NCBI GenBank assembly: GCA_947630555.1
Contig: CANRIA010000008.1
Span: forward strand, 1-64,000
Source of the DNA: an uncultured Clostridia bacterium
GTDB lineage: Bacteria; Bacillota; Clostridia; Oscillospirales; Ruminococcaceae
Reading direction: 5' to 3'
DNA: 64,000 nucleotides
In this document: positions 9,267 through 18,708 of the stretch, piece by piece
Numbering within the stretch: position 1 is the stretch's first letter
Layout of the letters: every line of letters starts with the position of its first letter
Translations under genes and position numbers: made by a program
The notes under the pieces: model-generated
Database searches by the model: none
What the model was told of the DNA's origin: nothing
The model's input: the letters and a program-made list of their open reading frames with translations, nothing else

Positions 9267-9818
9267 ATGGATGCGAAGGAAATGGGCAGAAGACTTAAAG
9301 CTGCGCGCCTTGCAAAGAAGATGACACAGAGCGAAGTGGTTGGCGATTTTATAACGCGCAATATGCTCAGTCAGATAGAAAGCGGTGTTGCAACGCCTTC
9401 TATAAAAACGCTTGAATACCTTGCGGATGTTCTTGATATTTCTATGGCATCGCTTTTGCCGCAGTCGGGCACTTATGCAAACGAGGCTGACAGGATAGTA
9501 AAAGCAAAGAAAGCCATTGAAGAAGGCGACCACAGCACTGCTATAGAACTTTTGGAGTATGACTGTGAGGTTTTCGGCGATGAGGCAAACGCTTTGCGCT
9601 CTATAGCATATCTTGCATCTGCCAACGAAGCTGCCGAGGCAGGCGAGCTTCAGCGCGCGGTAGACTGTGCAAAGCAGGCACACGAATATGCAGGTCTGGG
9701 GCTGTATGAAAACAGCAGCCGCGCTGAGGAAAGCATGAAGCTTATGAACCGCTCGGCTAAAATGCTCAGCGACTACTACGCGGCGCTTATAACAGACACC
9801 GACGGAAATAAAAACTAA
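9267..9818 (+). CDS. XRE-family transcriptional regulator with helical C-terminal domain
   Basis: 183 residues. An N-terminal Cro/cI-type helix-turn-helix (about 6-62: GRRLKAARLAKKMTQSEV ... ITRNMLSQIESGVATPSIKTLEYLADVL) binds DNA. The C-terminal two thirds are Ala/Glu-rich helices with pairs resembling TPR repeats (IVKAKKAIEEGDHSTAIELLEYD, AVDCAKQAHEYAGLG), a layout seen in ligand- or peptide-responsive XRE regulators. Start ATG 9267 follows AAGGGAGG. Monocistronic, with a strong terminator at 9840-9873 separating it from the convergent EAL gene. The effector and targets are unknown. Confidence 0.85.
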   Translation: MDAKEMGRRLKAARLAKKMTQSEVVGDFITRNMLSQIESGVATPSIKTLEYLADVLDISMASLLPQSGTYANEADRIVKAKKAIEEGDHSTAIELLEYDCEVFGDEANALRSIAYLASANEAAEAGELQRAVDCAKQAHEYAGLGLYENSSRAEESMKLMNRSAKMLSDYYAALITDTDGNKN

Positions 9819-9839
9819 CTTACAACACAATATAACACA

Positions 9840-9873
9840 ATGCTCCCGCAAAACTGCTTACGGGAGCATTTTT
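9840..9873 (+). terminator. Rho-independent terminator after XRE gene
   Basis: Stem ATGCTCCCG (9840-9848) pairs with CGGGAGCAT (9861-9869), 12-base loop, then a T run. It lies between two convergent genes and could slow readthrough from both sides. Confidence 0.85.
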
Positions 9874-9879
9874 ATACTA

Positions 9880-12800
9880 TTAATATATAACAGCACCTTC
9901 CGGCATAAAACCTTCGGGCAGATAAACACCTACATAGTCGGGGCATTTATCGTATACCGGCGCAATATAACAACCGCTGTCGCCATTATCATAATTATCA
10001 AAGAACAGGTCTTCTGCCGCTTTCAGCTTATGATAAACAAGCTCCTCTCCCCTGCTGTTGCGCGGTGAATTGATATAAGCATCGCTTATGATATTGCCGC
10101 TGTCTATATATATCTGACCGCGCTCGGTAAATATTGCACGGGGCGACACTGATGCAACGTGTATATGAAGCACAGAGCCGCTCTTGATATAAACGGAAGT
10201 TTCGCCCGAAATATCGCCTATGCCGACAGCCTCGTTGCCCTCAGCAAATATGTCTATAACGCTGTCATAGCAGTATATTTCAAACTCTCCGTCACGCGCG
10301 CCCACGCCAAGTATAGACTTAGCCTTTTCGTCTATATTGAAGTGGCAGCCGTCGGTAATATTAACACTGCCGCTGCCGTTTCTCAGAACGCCAAATGCAG
10401 TAGCCATATCTCCGCCCAGCGTTACAGATATATCGGACGACGAAAGTTCGGCATCTACAGTACCCTGGATATTGCCTATACCCAAAAGCTTATCTCCGTT
10501 GCCTGTTATACTTATTTTTGAATTGCTTATATTCATCATAAGGCTGCCGTTTTCAGCGCCGATGCCTACGGTCTTCTTGCCCCTCTGTTCTATCTCAATA
10601 TCCGCATCATGAATTGATATTTCGGAATGTATTGAGCTGTATTTGCCGCCGAAACCTATAACATTGTCGCCTATTATGACCATTCTGCACTTGCCGGCAA
10701 GACCGAAGTTTATCTTGCCGAAGCCGCTCGCCGCCTCGCTGCCGAAAGCCACGGGGTCGGTGGTATGTATATCCATATCGCAGCTGCCGTCGCCGCTTAT
10801 GATAAGTTCTGCGCTGGTAGGCACGTTAAAGCCGCCGAAGAACTTATTCTTTCCGCGCATTTCAACGCTTACCTTTGAATTTTCACCGCAGCGCAGCACA
10901 TACGGGCGGCAAAAGAGCATACAGTCGCTGATCACTATCTGCGCGGTCATATCGTCCTGCACGGTAACGAGCATATCCACCTGCCGCGAAGCATCGCCGC
11001 TGAGTGTTACGGGTGAATGTTTTATCAATATCTCCGAATAGCCGTTAAGTGCAAGCTCTACAATATCTATCTCACCCGGCTCTGTGGTCTCATATATACG
11101 GCTTTCGTTTCTGCCGGAGCGTTTAAGGTTTGCAGATATCATCTGGTCGGCAATTTCGCTGTCTATCTTTTCTATAATATCCGGCTGAGGTCTTGCGGTA
11201 TAATAGCCCTGTATGTAGTCAACATCTATAGAAATTGCATACTCAAGTTCTGCTCTTGTTTCAACGCCCTCGGCTATTACCTTTATATTATGTCTTTTTG
11301 CAAAATTTACAAGACCCTCAACGAGCGTTCGTTTCTGCTCGTCGGCGTTTATGTTTGTTATAAGCGAGCGGTCGAGTTTTATAAATGTCGGCTGAATTTT
11401 CAGCAAATTAGACTCATTTGAATAGCCCGTGCCGAAGTCATCAAGCGCAATACTGCTGCCGAGTTTTTCGCATCTTCTTTTAAATTCCTCAAACAGCTTG
11501 TCATCAAAGTTTGCATCTTCTGTAACTTCTATAACGGTATTTTCAAACAGCTTGTTATATTCTTTATATAGATCTTCAAACTCATCTTCCGGCAAAAGCA
11601 TATTCGGAATGGTATTTATAAACACCTTTTTGTCAGCAAGTTTTTCCTTGTTCTGAGAAATCCTGCGCATTACGTTTGTAAGTGTCATTCTTTCCACGCC
11701 GACAAGGCAGTTATCTTTAGCAGCAACGCTTAAAATATCAAGCGGCGTAAGCTTCATATCGCTTACAGGCCGCATAAGAGCCTCATAGGCGAATATCTTG
11801 CCTGTGCGCGCACTTACTATAGGCTGGAAATAGTAATTCACACTATTATTTTCAATAACGTCATGCACTGCTTTTGCTTTTCTGAATTCTTCCTGCAAGT
11901 CTGCATATCTCTGTGGTGAGAACATTACGGGCTCGCGAGAGTTAGAACCGAGCGCCTGATACAGGGCAAAGTCAGTCCTTGCCACAAGGTCGTCAAGGTT
12001 ATCGGCGCCTTCAGGGAAACTGCACCAGCCGCACACTGCCGAAAGTCTGTTTACAGAGCGGTACTCTGCAATAGTATCGTTAGCCTCTTTTACAAGGGCA
12101 TCCAGTCTTTCTTTTATATCGGGGAACTGCCCTGCAAAGAAGAACAGAAAGCTGTTGTGAGAATTTTTGCCTGTTATTATGCGCTTGCTCTCAAGGTCTT
12201 TAAATTTATTGCCCAAAGTATTTATAACGCTGTTGGTATCGTCGCCGCCTGCGGCTCTTTCAAAGCCGTTTATTGAAAGTATTACAAAATAGCCCTCTTT
12301 ACAGCCGTTGTCAATAAACCTTTGTATATGCTTCAAAACGGCTTCGCGGCTGAGAAGTCTGCTTGCGGAGTCGTAATAATCGCTTTGTATAAGGTATATC
12401 TTTTGCAGATAAAGGTCGGTAACGTCGATTATAAGGGTCGCGGTCTTGCCTGCATAAGGCACGCGCTTTACCCTTACCCATATATCTTCGCCGTCCTCGG
12501 GCTTGAATCTATAAAAAAGCTCACCTGTCTGCTCGTCGCTGTCGTCGGTAAGTTTACTGAAAAACTCGCTGAACTGCGCGCCTGTTATCTCGGCGTTCTG
12601 CGGAAGAATAGGCGAAAGCTTTTCTACCAGTGTATGCGCGCCGTAAACAATATATCCGTGCCTTTTCGGTCTGAAAAGAATAAAGCTTTGCTGGGCGGCT
12701 GCCATCATGCTTTCAAGTCTTAAATAAAGCCTTGAATACAGCACCACAAAAACTGCTACCATTGCTGTTATTATGCCTGCAAACGCAAGGCAGGCAAGCA

Positions 12801-12921
12801 GCAGGCTGTTTTCAAATTTTCTGTTAACAGCGAAAACAAGCGCGGCAAAGCAAAGGCATGAAAGTATTATAGCCTCGCAAAACAGTCTTTTATGATATTT
12901 GAATTTAAACAAGCCGCTCAC
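9880..12921 (-). CDS. Membrane EAL-domain cyclic-di-GMP phosphodiesterase with beta-rich C-terminal domain
   Basis: Up to 1013 residues. Two N-terminal transmembrane helices (about 14-33 and 38-62) precede a PAS-like region (about 78-175), a degenerate GGDEF domain (about 185-335; no GGDEF signature) and a well-preserved EAL domain (about 355-590). In the EAL part the expected metal and catalytic residues are visible: EAL (380-382), N in FINTIPN, E in EVTED, DDFGTGYS (494-501), K515, EGVE (551-554) and QGYY (571), so it should hydrolyse cyclic-di-GMP. Residues about 610-1013 are a run of short strands with recurring Gly-Ile-Gly/Gly-Phe-Gly turns, like a right-handed beta-helix. GTG 12921 overlaps AAAAGGGG; a TTG at 12912 has better spacing. 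Monocistronic, with its own promoter. Confidence 0.85.
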   Translation of the reverse strand: MSGLFKFKYHKRLFCEAIILSCLCFAALVFAVNRKFENSLLLACLAFAGIITAMVAVFVVLYSRLYLRLESMMAAAQQSFILFRPKRHGYIVYGAHTLVEKLSPILPQNAEITGAQFSEFFSKLTDDSDEQTGELFYRFKPEDGEDIWVRVKRVPYAGKTATLIIDVTDLYLQKIYLIQSDYYDSASRLLSREAVLKHIQRFIDNGCKEGYFVILSINGFERAAGGDDTNSVINTLGNKFKDLESKRIITGKNSHNSFLFFFAGQFPDIKERLDALVKEANDTIAEYRSVNRLSAVCGWCSFPEGADNLDDLVARTDFALYQALGSNSREPVMFSPQRYADLQEEFRKAKAVHDVIENNSVNYYFQPIVSARTGKIFAYEALMRPVSDMKLTPLDILSVAAKDNCLVGVERMTLTNVMRRISQNKEKLADKKVFINTIPNMLLPEDEFEDLYKEYNKLFENTVIEVTEDANFDDKLFEEFKRRCEKLGSSIALDDFGTGYSNESNLLKIQPTFIKLDRSLITNINADEQKRTLVEGLVNFAKRHNIKVIAEGVETRAELEYAISIDVDYIQGYYTARPQPDIIEKIDSEIADQMISANLKRSGRNESRIYETTEPGEIDIVELALNGYSEILIKHSPVTLSGDASRQVDMLVTVQDDMTAQIVISDCMLFCRPYVLRCGENSKVSVEMRGKNKFFGGFNVPTSAELIISGDGSCDMDIHTTDPVAFGSEAASGFGKINFGLAGKCRMVIIGDNVIGFGGKYSSIHSEISIHDADIEIEQRGKKTVGIGAENGSLMMNISNSKISITGNGDKLLGIGNIQGTVDAELSSSDISVTLGGDMATAFGVLRNGSGSVNITDGCHFNIDEKAKSILGVGARDGEFEIYCYDSVIDIFAEGNEAVGIGDISGETSVYIKSGSVLHIHVASVSPRAIFTERGQIYIDSGNIISDAYINSPRNSRGEELVYHKLKAAEDLFFDNYDNGDSGCYIAPVYDKCPDYVGVYLPEGFMPEGAVIY

Positions 12922-12958
12922 CCCTTTTCGCTTATAAAATTATTTAACATACATTATT

Positions 12959-12987
12959 ATAATAACACAAATTCTCTCCTATGTCAA
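12959..12987 (-). promoter_or_regulatory. Promoter of the EAL-protein gene
   Basis: Minus strand TTGACA (12982-12987), 17 bases, TATTAT (12959-12964), about 40 bases upstream of the start codon. Confidence 0.65.
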
Positions 12988-13015
12988 CAGCTATTTTTGT
13001 GCAACATTAAAACAA

Positions 13016-13046
13016 ATGTCCTCTGCCATTTTGTGGCAAAGGACAT
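13016..13046 (-). terminator. Rho-independent terminator after LCP gene
   Basis: Long near-perfect stem (13016-13028 with 13034-13046, five-base loop) just after the LCP stop codon; on the minus strand the stem is followed by a T-rich tract. Confidence 0.85.
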
Positions 13047-13058
13047 AATTTTTATTTG

Positions 13059-14810
13059 CTATGCCGCAGGGGCTTCTTGCTGCCCGGTAGTCTCTACAGG
13101 CGGCGGTGGCTGCGGCAGAGTAGTCGAGTCGGGCGGCTGCGGGTCAACGGGCGCTGTTGTCGTGGTCTCCGGCGGCGGCTCGGCAGATGTATCGTCGGTC
13201 GATACATCGGTTTCTGTTTCGGTCTCTGTCGGAGGTACATATTCCGTCGTGGTCGGCTCCGGAGTTGTGGTATCTTCCACCTGCGGAGGTTCGGCAGTGG
13301 TATCATAAACCGGCGGATCGGTATAAGTCGGAGGATCTACAAAGACATACTGGCTGGTCTGGTCGGGATTTACGAACGTTTTGCCGTATATTGCCATTTG
13401 CAGTATCTCTGTATTTGCCGCAAAGTCGGGGCACAGGCAGTCCATAGTTCTTATGGTCTGCGTTGTAAATGTGCCCGAAGCAGGTACCTGTATCTGCTGT
13501 ATCTCATAGTTCCTGTAATAGTCAACAGCATTGGTGAGCAGCGAAAGCACATCTTCCTGAGAAAGATCCCAGCGCACATTGTCGCCCTCGGTAACTTTAT
13601 CCAGAATATCTTTCATCTGACCTAAGTCCATGTCTCTTGACTTTTCTATCATCTTCTGGATAACTTCTCTCTGGCGCGCAGTTCTGCCGTAGTCATCGCC
13701 GACGTTATATCTTATTCTGGCATAGCCCAGCGCCTGATTGCCGTTAAGGTTATAATGTCCTGCGGTAGAAAGCAGATCCTGCGTTGACGGGTTGCCAAGG
13801 TACATATTCTGCTCCATCATGGGGTTTCGCATCTCGTCCACCATTACCTGCGTAACGTCAGCCTCTATACCGCCCAGAATATCGACTATCTGTATAAACG
13901 TATAGAAATTAACTATAACATAGTTGTCTATCTTAACGCCGAAGTTTCTCTCGATAGTGTCTTTAAGCAGTGATGCGCCGCCCTTTGAATACGCCGAGTT
14001 CAGCTTATCAGACCAGTATCCCGGGATATATATATAAATATCTCTCATAAACGAGGTCAGAACTATTTTCTTTGTTTCACGGTTTACGGAAACCAGCAGC
14101 ATAACGTCGGTGTTGCCTCGACCGCCCTCTGCTGTATCACGCAGATCCTCGCCTACGAGCAGCACGTTATACACTTCTTTTGAAGCCATTATATCGGCAT
14201 AATCTTTAAGCTGGTCTTTCAGATAATCCTCATACTCATCAACATTGCTGACTGTATCGCTTTCACCAACGCTGTTTATAGTGCCGGTGACTATGCTTGC
14301 ATCTTCTCTTTCTATACGCTTATAATAATGATTGAAAAACAGTATAAACACCAAAAGCACTATAAGCGCAATAACTACCAGTATCATGCCTGCCACTATG
14401 AATTTCAGCTTATTGCGTATAAAAAAGTCTTTCGATTTCTGCCAAAAGCTTTTTTCTTCATCAGGCTCTTCTTCAAAGCTGTCGTCGTCATCATACTGCG
14501 CTTTGCCGCTTTTTTTATGCATGGCGTTTGCTACCATATCTTCTATAGACATATCGTCCTCTATCGGCGGCTCTTTGCGCGGAGCGGGCTTTATGCCATT
14601 TTGCTTATTATATTTTGCCTGCGCTATGCTCTCCTGCAATGTCATTTCTTTTACGGGAGCCGGCTGAGGCTCTTTCTTCGGTGCTTCTTTTTTCTTTTCT
14701 ATTGCAGAGGCTATAAGATCGTTCAGCGAGCCTTCCTCGCTGTGCATCTCACCGTTGTTTTTTTCGTCCGGCATATCATTCTCCATTCCGAATGCATTTT
14801 CTGCACCCAT
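13059..14810 (-). CDS. LytR-CpsA-Psr (LCP) family cell-wall glycopolymer ligase-like protein
   Basis: Up to 583 residues. A long acidic/basic cytoplasmic N-terminus (about 1-145) is followed by one transmembrane helix (about 146-170, FIVAGMILVVIALIVLLVFILFF) and an LCP domain (about 210-430) outside the membrane. LCP hallmarks are seen: NVLLVGEDLRD, GRGNTDVMLLVSVN, SFMRDIYIYIP, the DKLNSAYSKGG segment, and ALGYARIRYNVGDDYGRTARQREVI with its conserved Arg residues. LCP enzymes transfer teichoic acid or capsule polymers onto peptidoglycan. The last 90 or so residues are a low-complexity Pro/Thr/Glu tail, perhaps wall-spanning. ATG 14810 lacks a clear Shine-Dalgarno; ATG 14774 has GGAG six bases upstream and may be the true start. 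Confidence 0.9.
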   Translation of the reverse strand: MGAENAFGMENDMPDEKNNGEMHSEEGSLNDLIASAIEKKKEAPKKEPQPAPVKEMTLQESIAQAKYNKQNGIKPAPRKEPPIEDDMSIEDMVANAMHKKSGKAQYDDDDSFEEEPDEEKSFWQKSKDFFIRNKLKFIVAGMILVVIALIVLLVFILFFNHYYKRIEREDASIVTGTINSVGESDTVSNVDEYEDYLKDQLKDYADIMASKEVYNVLLVGEDLRDTAEGGRGNTDVMLLVSVNRETKKIVLTSFMRDIYIYIPGYWSDKLNSAYSKGGASLLKDTIERNFGVKIDNYVIVNFYTFIQIVDILGGIEADVTQVMVDEMRNPMMEQNMYLGNPSTQDLLSTAGHYNLNGNQALGYARIRYNVGDDYGRTARQREVIQKMIEKSRDMDLGQMKDILDKVTEGDNVRWDLSQEDVLSLLTNAVDYYRNYEIQQIQVPASGTFTTQTIRTMDCLCPDFAANTEILQMAIYGKTFVNPDQTSQYVFVDPPTYTDPPVYDTTAEPPQVEDTTTPEPTTTEYVPPTETETETDVSTDDTSAEPPPETTTTAPVDPQPPDSTTLPQPPPPVETTGQQEAPAA

Positions 14811-14876
14811 GATCGTTTCGTTTTGTCATTTTCTTTTGCCAGTATGCCCGTGCTGTCATTTAACACGTACATGGTT

Positions 14877-14905
14877 ATTATAACACATATTTTGATATAA
14901 TGCAA
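14877..14905 (-). promoter_or_regulatory. Promoter of LCP gene
   Basis: Minus strand TTGCAT (14900-14905), 17-base spacer, TATAAT (14877-14882). Confidence 0.65.
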
Positions 14906-14939
14906 CAGCCGCCGATATTTTTCTGCAAAATAAACAAAA

Positions 14940-14963
14940 GCGGCAAGTTATATTACCTGCCGC
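14940..14963 (-). terminator. Terminator after PrsA-like lipoprotein gene
   Basis: GCGGCAGGT/ACTTGCCGC stem with a six-base loop, followed on the minus strand by TTTTGTTTATTTT. Confidence 0.85.
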
Positions 14964-14978
14964 ATATCATTTTTGTTA

Positions 14979-16043
14979 CTATTGATTTGACTGATCTTCC
15001 TGATAGTCGAGATACTTGTCATACACTTTTTCTGCCGAATATCTTGAAAAAGCATCGCTGTTTTGCTCTATCTGCATATCACCAAGCCAGCCGTCAGCCA
15101 TTTCTTCAAATTCGTCTGTTTTCATTTCACGAAGCAGACTGTCTTTGTTTTCCTCGGTATATTCGGGGTAATCGGTAACGTCGAGCTTTTCTATAACATA
15201 CCAATAATTGTCATCTTCATATGTCTTTATATCGCCGTTGTTCATGCCGGTATCTATATACTTTACTACCTCGTTATCGGCATAGTCGCCGGAATTTTTA
15301 TTGACCATTATATTGTTGTCGGTCTCTTCCTCGTCATCAGCAGCAGTGCCGTTTTCCTCGGCGGTCTTTGCCCTGTATTCCGCTATTACCTCGTCAAATG
15401 ACTTTTCCTCTGCCATTGCGGCATATTCATCTGCGGTAGCCTTTGCCTCGCTCTCTTTGCCCTCGGCTTTTACTATAGATATAAGCTTGAACCTTACATA
15501 GTTATCCTTTATAAATGCATCTATATCGCTGTCGGACACCTCATTTATGCCGCCCTCGCCATAGTATGCATAAAACAGTTTCTCGTCCATTTCAAGGGCT
15601 GTTTGTATCTGCTCCAAAGACGATTTTGCTATACCCATAGACTCATAATAATCGGGATCCCAGCTTGCTTCTACCGCATCGGCTATCTCATGCTTTTCAT
15701 CATCTGTAAGCGAAAGACCCATCTCGTCAAATTTAAGCATGGTGCACATAAGCTTCTGACATGATGTATACGCATCTTCGTGGGCAAAGTCACCTACTGT
15801 CATAGTGCCGTCGCCGTACTCTTCGTTAATTATGTCCTCTGACATCTTGCCGTTGCTTTGGTAATATGTGTAAGCCTGCTGGTTTATCTGCGACATTACA
15901 TAAAAAATGAACACGCCTGCGTTTATGCTCTTATCGCCCGACTTACAAATATAAGTGGTATCCGCGCAAGATGTGAGCATAGCCGCCGCCAAACAAAAGC
16001 TGCACACAGCCGCCGCTGCTTTCTTAAAAGTCTTTCCTGACAT
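14979..16043 (-). CDS. PrsA/SurA-like peptidyl-prolyl isomerase-type lipoprotein
   Basis: 354 residues. Lipoprotein signal peptide with lipobox LTSC (Cys about 26), so it should be anchored on the outer face of the membrane. A SurA-N-like helical chaperone region (about 35-190) with phrases such as DEKHEIADAVEASW and an EVSDSDIDAFIKDNYVRF segment is followed by a degenerate parvulin-like part (about 190-320: KATADEYAAMAEEKSFDEVIAEYRAK, VKYIDTGMNNGDIKTYEDDNYWYVIEKLD). PrsA proteins help secreted proteins fold. An acidic insertion (TAADDEEETDNN) interrupts the isomerase-like region, so catalytic activity is doubtful. Own promoter and terminator; monocistronic. Confidence 0.75.
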   Translation of the reverse strand: MSGKTFKKAAAAVCSFCLAAAMLTSCADTTYICKSGDKSINAGVFIFYVMSQINQQAYTYYQSNGKMSEDIINEEYGDGTMTVGDFAHEDAYTSCQKLMCTMLKFDEMGLSLTDDEKHEIADAVEASWDPDYYESMGIAKSSLEQIQTALEMDEKLFYAYYGEGGINEVSDSDIDAFIKDNYVRFKLISIVKAEGKESEAKATADEYAAMAEEKSFDEVIAEYRAKTAEENGTAADDEEETDNNIMVNKNSGDYADNEVVKYIDTGMNNGDIKTYEDDNYWYVIEKLDVTDYPEYTEENKDSLLREMKTDEFEEMADGWLGDMQIEQNSDAFSRYSAEKVYDKYLDYQEDQSNQ

Positions 16044-16109
16044 TTTATCACCTTTATTTCTTATTGCTGTATTGTCATTTTCTTTTGCGATTCAAAACGC
16101 TTAAAGATT

Positions 16110-16138
16110 ATTATAATACATTTTTATCATCTTGTCAA
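16110..16138 (-). promoter_or_regulatory. Promoter of PrsA-like gene
   Basis: Minus strand TTGACA (16133-16138), 17 bases, TATAAT (16110-16115): consensus sigma-A promoter. Confidence 0.75.
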
Positions 16139-16159
16139 GAGCGGCGGCGCGCTTTATTA

Positions 16160-16594
16160 TTACAGAAAGCTTCTTATATCCATGACCAGACCTTCTTCAA
16201 GGTCAATAAGCTTTTTGGCTACCCTTTTTGAGCCCTCGTCGGCTGCCTTATACTGATTGAGGTATTTATGGAGTGATTTTACCCCCATATTGCAGCCGTC
16301 GGTCATAAGGTCTGCAATCGTTTCGTCGCTGTGATCTACTGCCATTTTCATGTTTGTTTTCATCCACGACATACCTTTTGCCATGGCATTTGGCTCTTTG
16401 CCCTCGTCGTCAAATTCGGTAAGTTTTGTCTGCACCTCACTGTTGAGTTTTATATGCCTTTCCTTGCACTGTGCCAGCAGCTTGCGAAGCTCCTTGTTAG
16501 TTACCTTGTCAAGCACGTCGTCAATTGCCGATATGCCCATTTTTACTCCTGCATCACATTCACGCAGAAGCCTTACTGTATCCTGATGGACCAT
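16160..16594 (-). CDS. Predicted ferritin-like four-helix protein (DUF2383-like)
   Basis: 144 residues, predicted all-helical and soluble. Four amphipathic helices are visible, with spaced acidic residues and His (CKERHIKLNSEV, AVDHSDETIADLM), the general look of small ferritin-like/DUF2383 proteins in Clostridia. Metal binding is not proven by the sequence. ATG 16594 has AAAGGAGG six bases upstream. It lies divergent from the first DUF2079 gene with about 130 bases between them. Function unknown. Confidence 0.6.
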   Translation of the reverse strand: MVHQDTVRLLRECDAGVKMGISAIDDVLDKVTNKELRKLLAQCKERHIKLNSEVQTKLTEFDDEGKEPNAMAKGMSWMKTNMKMAVDHSDETIADLMTDGCNMGVKSLHKYLNQYKAADEGSKRVAKKLIDLEEGLVMDIRSFL

Positions 16595-16667
16595 AAAAAT
16601 CCTCCTTTCGTATTTGCAAGAATAGTATACCTCGCGGCGGTAGGATTATTCTAAATTTCGGCAATAC

Positions 16668-16696
16668 TTGACTTGAAAGCGCTGATATGTTATAAT
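16668..16696 (+). promoter_or_regulatory. Promoter of first DUF2079 gene
   Basis: TTGACT (16668-16673), 17 bases, TATAAT (16691-16696). The same hexamers and spacing recur before the paralogue at 18709-18737. Confidence 0.75.
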
Positions 16697-16723
16697 TTAA
16701 CACGTTGAAAGGAGTGAGCGCAT

Positions 16724-18565
16724 ATGGCAGAGCATGAAGATGGTCTTTTGGAAAACAAAGAAAAGCACAGACTTCTGCGCGGCTTTTTGCGGCTTGAATT
16801 TTCACCGCACAGTATACAGGCGCTGTTTACGTCGTGGCTCATATGCGCGGCGGTATCCATACTTGTTATAGATCGCCCTTTCAACGAGATCGTATCTTAT
16901 ATGAAAGCCATAGGCTTTCTTCCAATGCTTATCAGCGCCGCTGTTATATGGCAAATGCTTGCACTTATACCGGTTTTCAAAAAGCGCAGTGTTATAAACT
17001 GCATAACAGTATCATCTGCCATACTTCTGGCTGTGACAGCCGCTTCTGAATATAACGAGATAATGTTCCTTACAGGGCTGTGCGCCGCTGTGGCTCTTAC
17101 AATAAAATTTGCCGACATACCATTTTATGATATGCCAGATTTCATAAAAAAGGCAGGGGCAAAGGTAAAATGGTCGGTCGCGGCGCTGCTTATGCTTGTG
17201 ATCATATTATTTATAGGCATAGTATGCTGCATGAAATATTTTGACCACTGGACAAGCTGCTACGACTTTGGCATATTTTCGCAGATGTTTCACTACATGA
17301 AAGAAACGGGTCTGCCGCTTACCACCTGCGAGCGCGACGGGCTGCTTTCTCACTTTGCGGTGCACGTATCGCCTATATATTATCTGCTTTTGCCGATATA
17401 CTGCATATTCCCCTCGCCTGCCACACTGCTGGTTTTGCAGCCTATGGTGGTAATTTCGGGCGTTATACCGCTTTTGCTCATATGCAAAAGGCACAGTCTT
17501 TCTCAGCTGGAGAGCCTTTTGTTTGCGGTATGCTACATAGTTTTCCCGTCGTTTACGGGCGGCTGTTTTTACTATCTGCATGAAAACTGCTTTCTTGCGC
17601 CGCTTATAATGTGGCTTATATACTTTCTTGAAACCGACCGCACAGTGCTTTCGTGCATTTTTGCGCTGCTTTTGCTGTGTGTAAAAGAAGATGCCGCCGT
17701 ATATGCCTGTGTTATAGCTTTGTACTTTATATTCTCAGACAAAGCAGGCAAAAAACGCCGCCTTACAAGTGCAGGCATATTTGTATTTTCTTTGATATAT
17801 TTTGTTGTTATAACCGGCGTACTGGCAAAATACGGTGACGGCGTTATGAGCTGGCGCTACAAAAACTATTCATACGGCGGCTCTGACAGCCTTATTGAGG
17901 TATTCAAAACAGCAGCAGGAGACCCAGTATACGTTATACAGCAGTGCTTCACCGAAGAAAAGCTGACATTCATGCTGCAAATGCTGCTGCCGCTGGCGTT
18001 TCTGCCGTTTATGCTGCACTCACCCAAAGAGCTTATTATGCTTATACCGTTTGTACTTATAAACCTTATGACAAACTACGGCTATCAATATAACATAGAC
18101 TATCAGTACACATTCGGCAGCGGTGCGGCTCTGATATATCTTGCGGTGGTTAATTACTCGCATTTTGATCGGGGGGGCATTTCAAAAAAACGGTACAAGG
18201 TGCTGCTTACCGCGACGGCGTGCTGCACTGTGCTGTTTGTGGGTCTGCAAGGCGGCAGGCTGGATACTGTTCAAGTCTACATTAACAACAATGAAGAAAC
18301 GCGCAGCAAAACTAACTATGCGCTGTCTCTGATACCCGAAGATGCATCGGTCGCCTCGTCAACGTTCCTGCTGCCGAATCTTTCGCAGAGAGATGAGCTT
18401 TATCAGCTGGAGACCACCAAGCACGAAGCCGAATATTACGTTCTTGATTTGCGGTATGAAAGCGACGAGTTTTCGCCCGACGACTACAAAAACGACGGCT
18501 ACGAAGAGATTTACTATGAAGAAAACTGCGTTGCCATATACAGAAACAAAAATTACAGTGAATAA
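16724..18565 (+). CDS. DUF2079-family polytopic membrane protein, copy 1
   Basis: 613 residues with about 10-12 hydrophobic helices. The family core is seen: CYDFGIFSQMFHYMKETGLPLTT, HFAVHVSPIYYLLLPIY, FYYLHENCFLAPLI and KEDAAVYACVIALYF. DUF2079 proteins resemble GT-C glycosyltransferases, with conserved acidic residues early in the chain (YDFG here), but substrates are unknown. ATG 16724 has AAAGGAG nine bases upstream. It has its own promoter and terminator and is followed by a closely related second copy. The shared, strongly conserved C-terminal tail (LDLRYES-D-FSPDDYKN) suggests an extracytoplasmic soluble end. Confidence 0.85.
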   Translation: MAEHEDGLLENKEKHRLLRGFLRLEFSPHSIQALFTSWLICAAVSILVIDRPFNEIVSYMKAIGFLPMLISAAVIWQMLALIPVFKKRSVINCITVSSAILLAVTAASEYNEIMFLTGLCAAVALTIKFADIPFYDMPDFIKKAGAKVKWSVAALLMLVIILFIGIVCCMKYFDHWTSCYDFGIFSQMFHYMKETGLPLTTCERDGLLSHFAVHVSPIYYLLLPIYCIFPSPATLLVLQPMVVISGVIPLLLICKRHSLSQLESLLFAVCYIVFPSFTGGCFYYLHENCFLAPLIMWLIYFLETDRTVLSCIFALLLLCVKEDAAVYACVIALYFIFSDKAGKKRRLTSAGIFVFSLIYFVVITGVLAKYGDGVMSWRYKNYSYGGSDSLIEVFKTAAGDPVYVIQQCFTEEKLTFMLQMLLPLAFLPFMLHSPKELIMLIPFVLINLMTNYGYQYNIDYQYTFGSGAALIYLAVVNYSHFDRGGISKKRYKVLLTATACCTVLFVGLQGGRLDTVQVYINNNEETRSKTNYALSLIPEDASVASSTFLLPNLSQRDELYQLETTKHEAEYYVLDLRYESDEFSPDDYKNDGYEEIYYEENCVAIYRNKNYSE

Positions 18566-18572
18566 TAAAAAG

Positions 18573-18602
18573 TGCTTGGCTATAAAAAGTCAAGCATTTT
18601 TT
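18573..18602 (+). terminator. Terminator after DUF2079 copy 1
   Basis: TGCTTGGCT/AGTCAAGCA stem (one G-T pair), short A-rich loop, six T. Very similar to the terminator after copy 2, so the duplication included it. Confidence 0.85.
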
Positions 18603-18708
18603 ATTCACACAAAAGTTTTAAGTCTTATAAAGACAATAAAATTTTCCTTTCATATATTCAAGAATTTATGTCATGATAAAATACGTTTATTCTAAAATTC
18701 GTAAATGC

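Noticed and set aside
9210..9851. 213-codon frame antisense to the XRE regulator
   Set aside because: XRE has a clear helix-turn-helix, ribosome site and promoter; the antisense frame has none and is Cys/Phe/Arg-rich.
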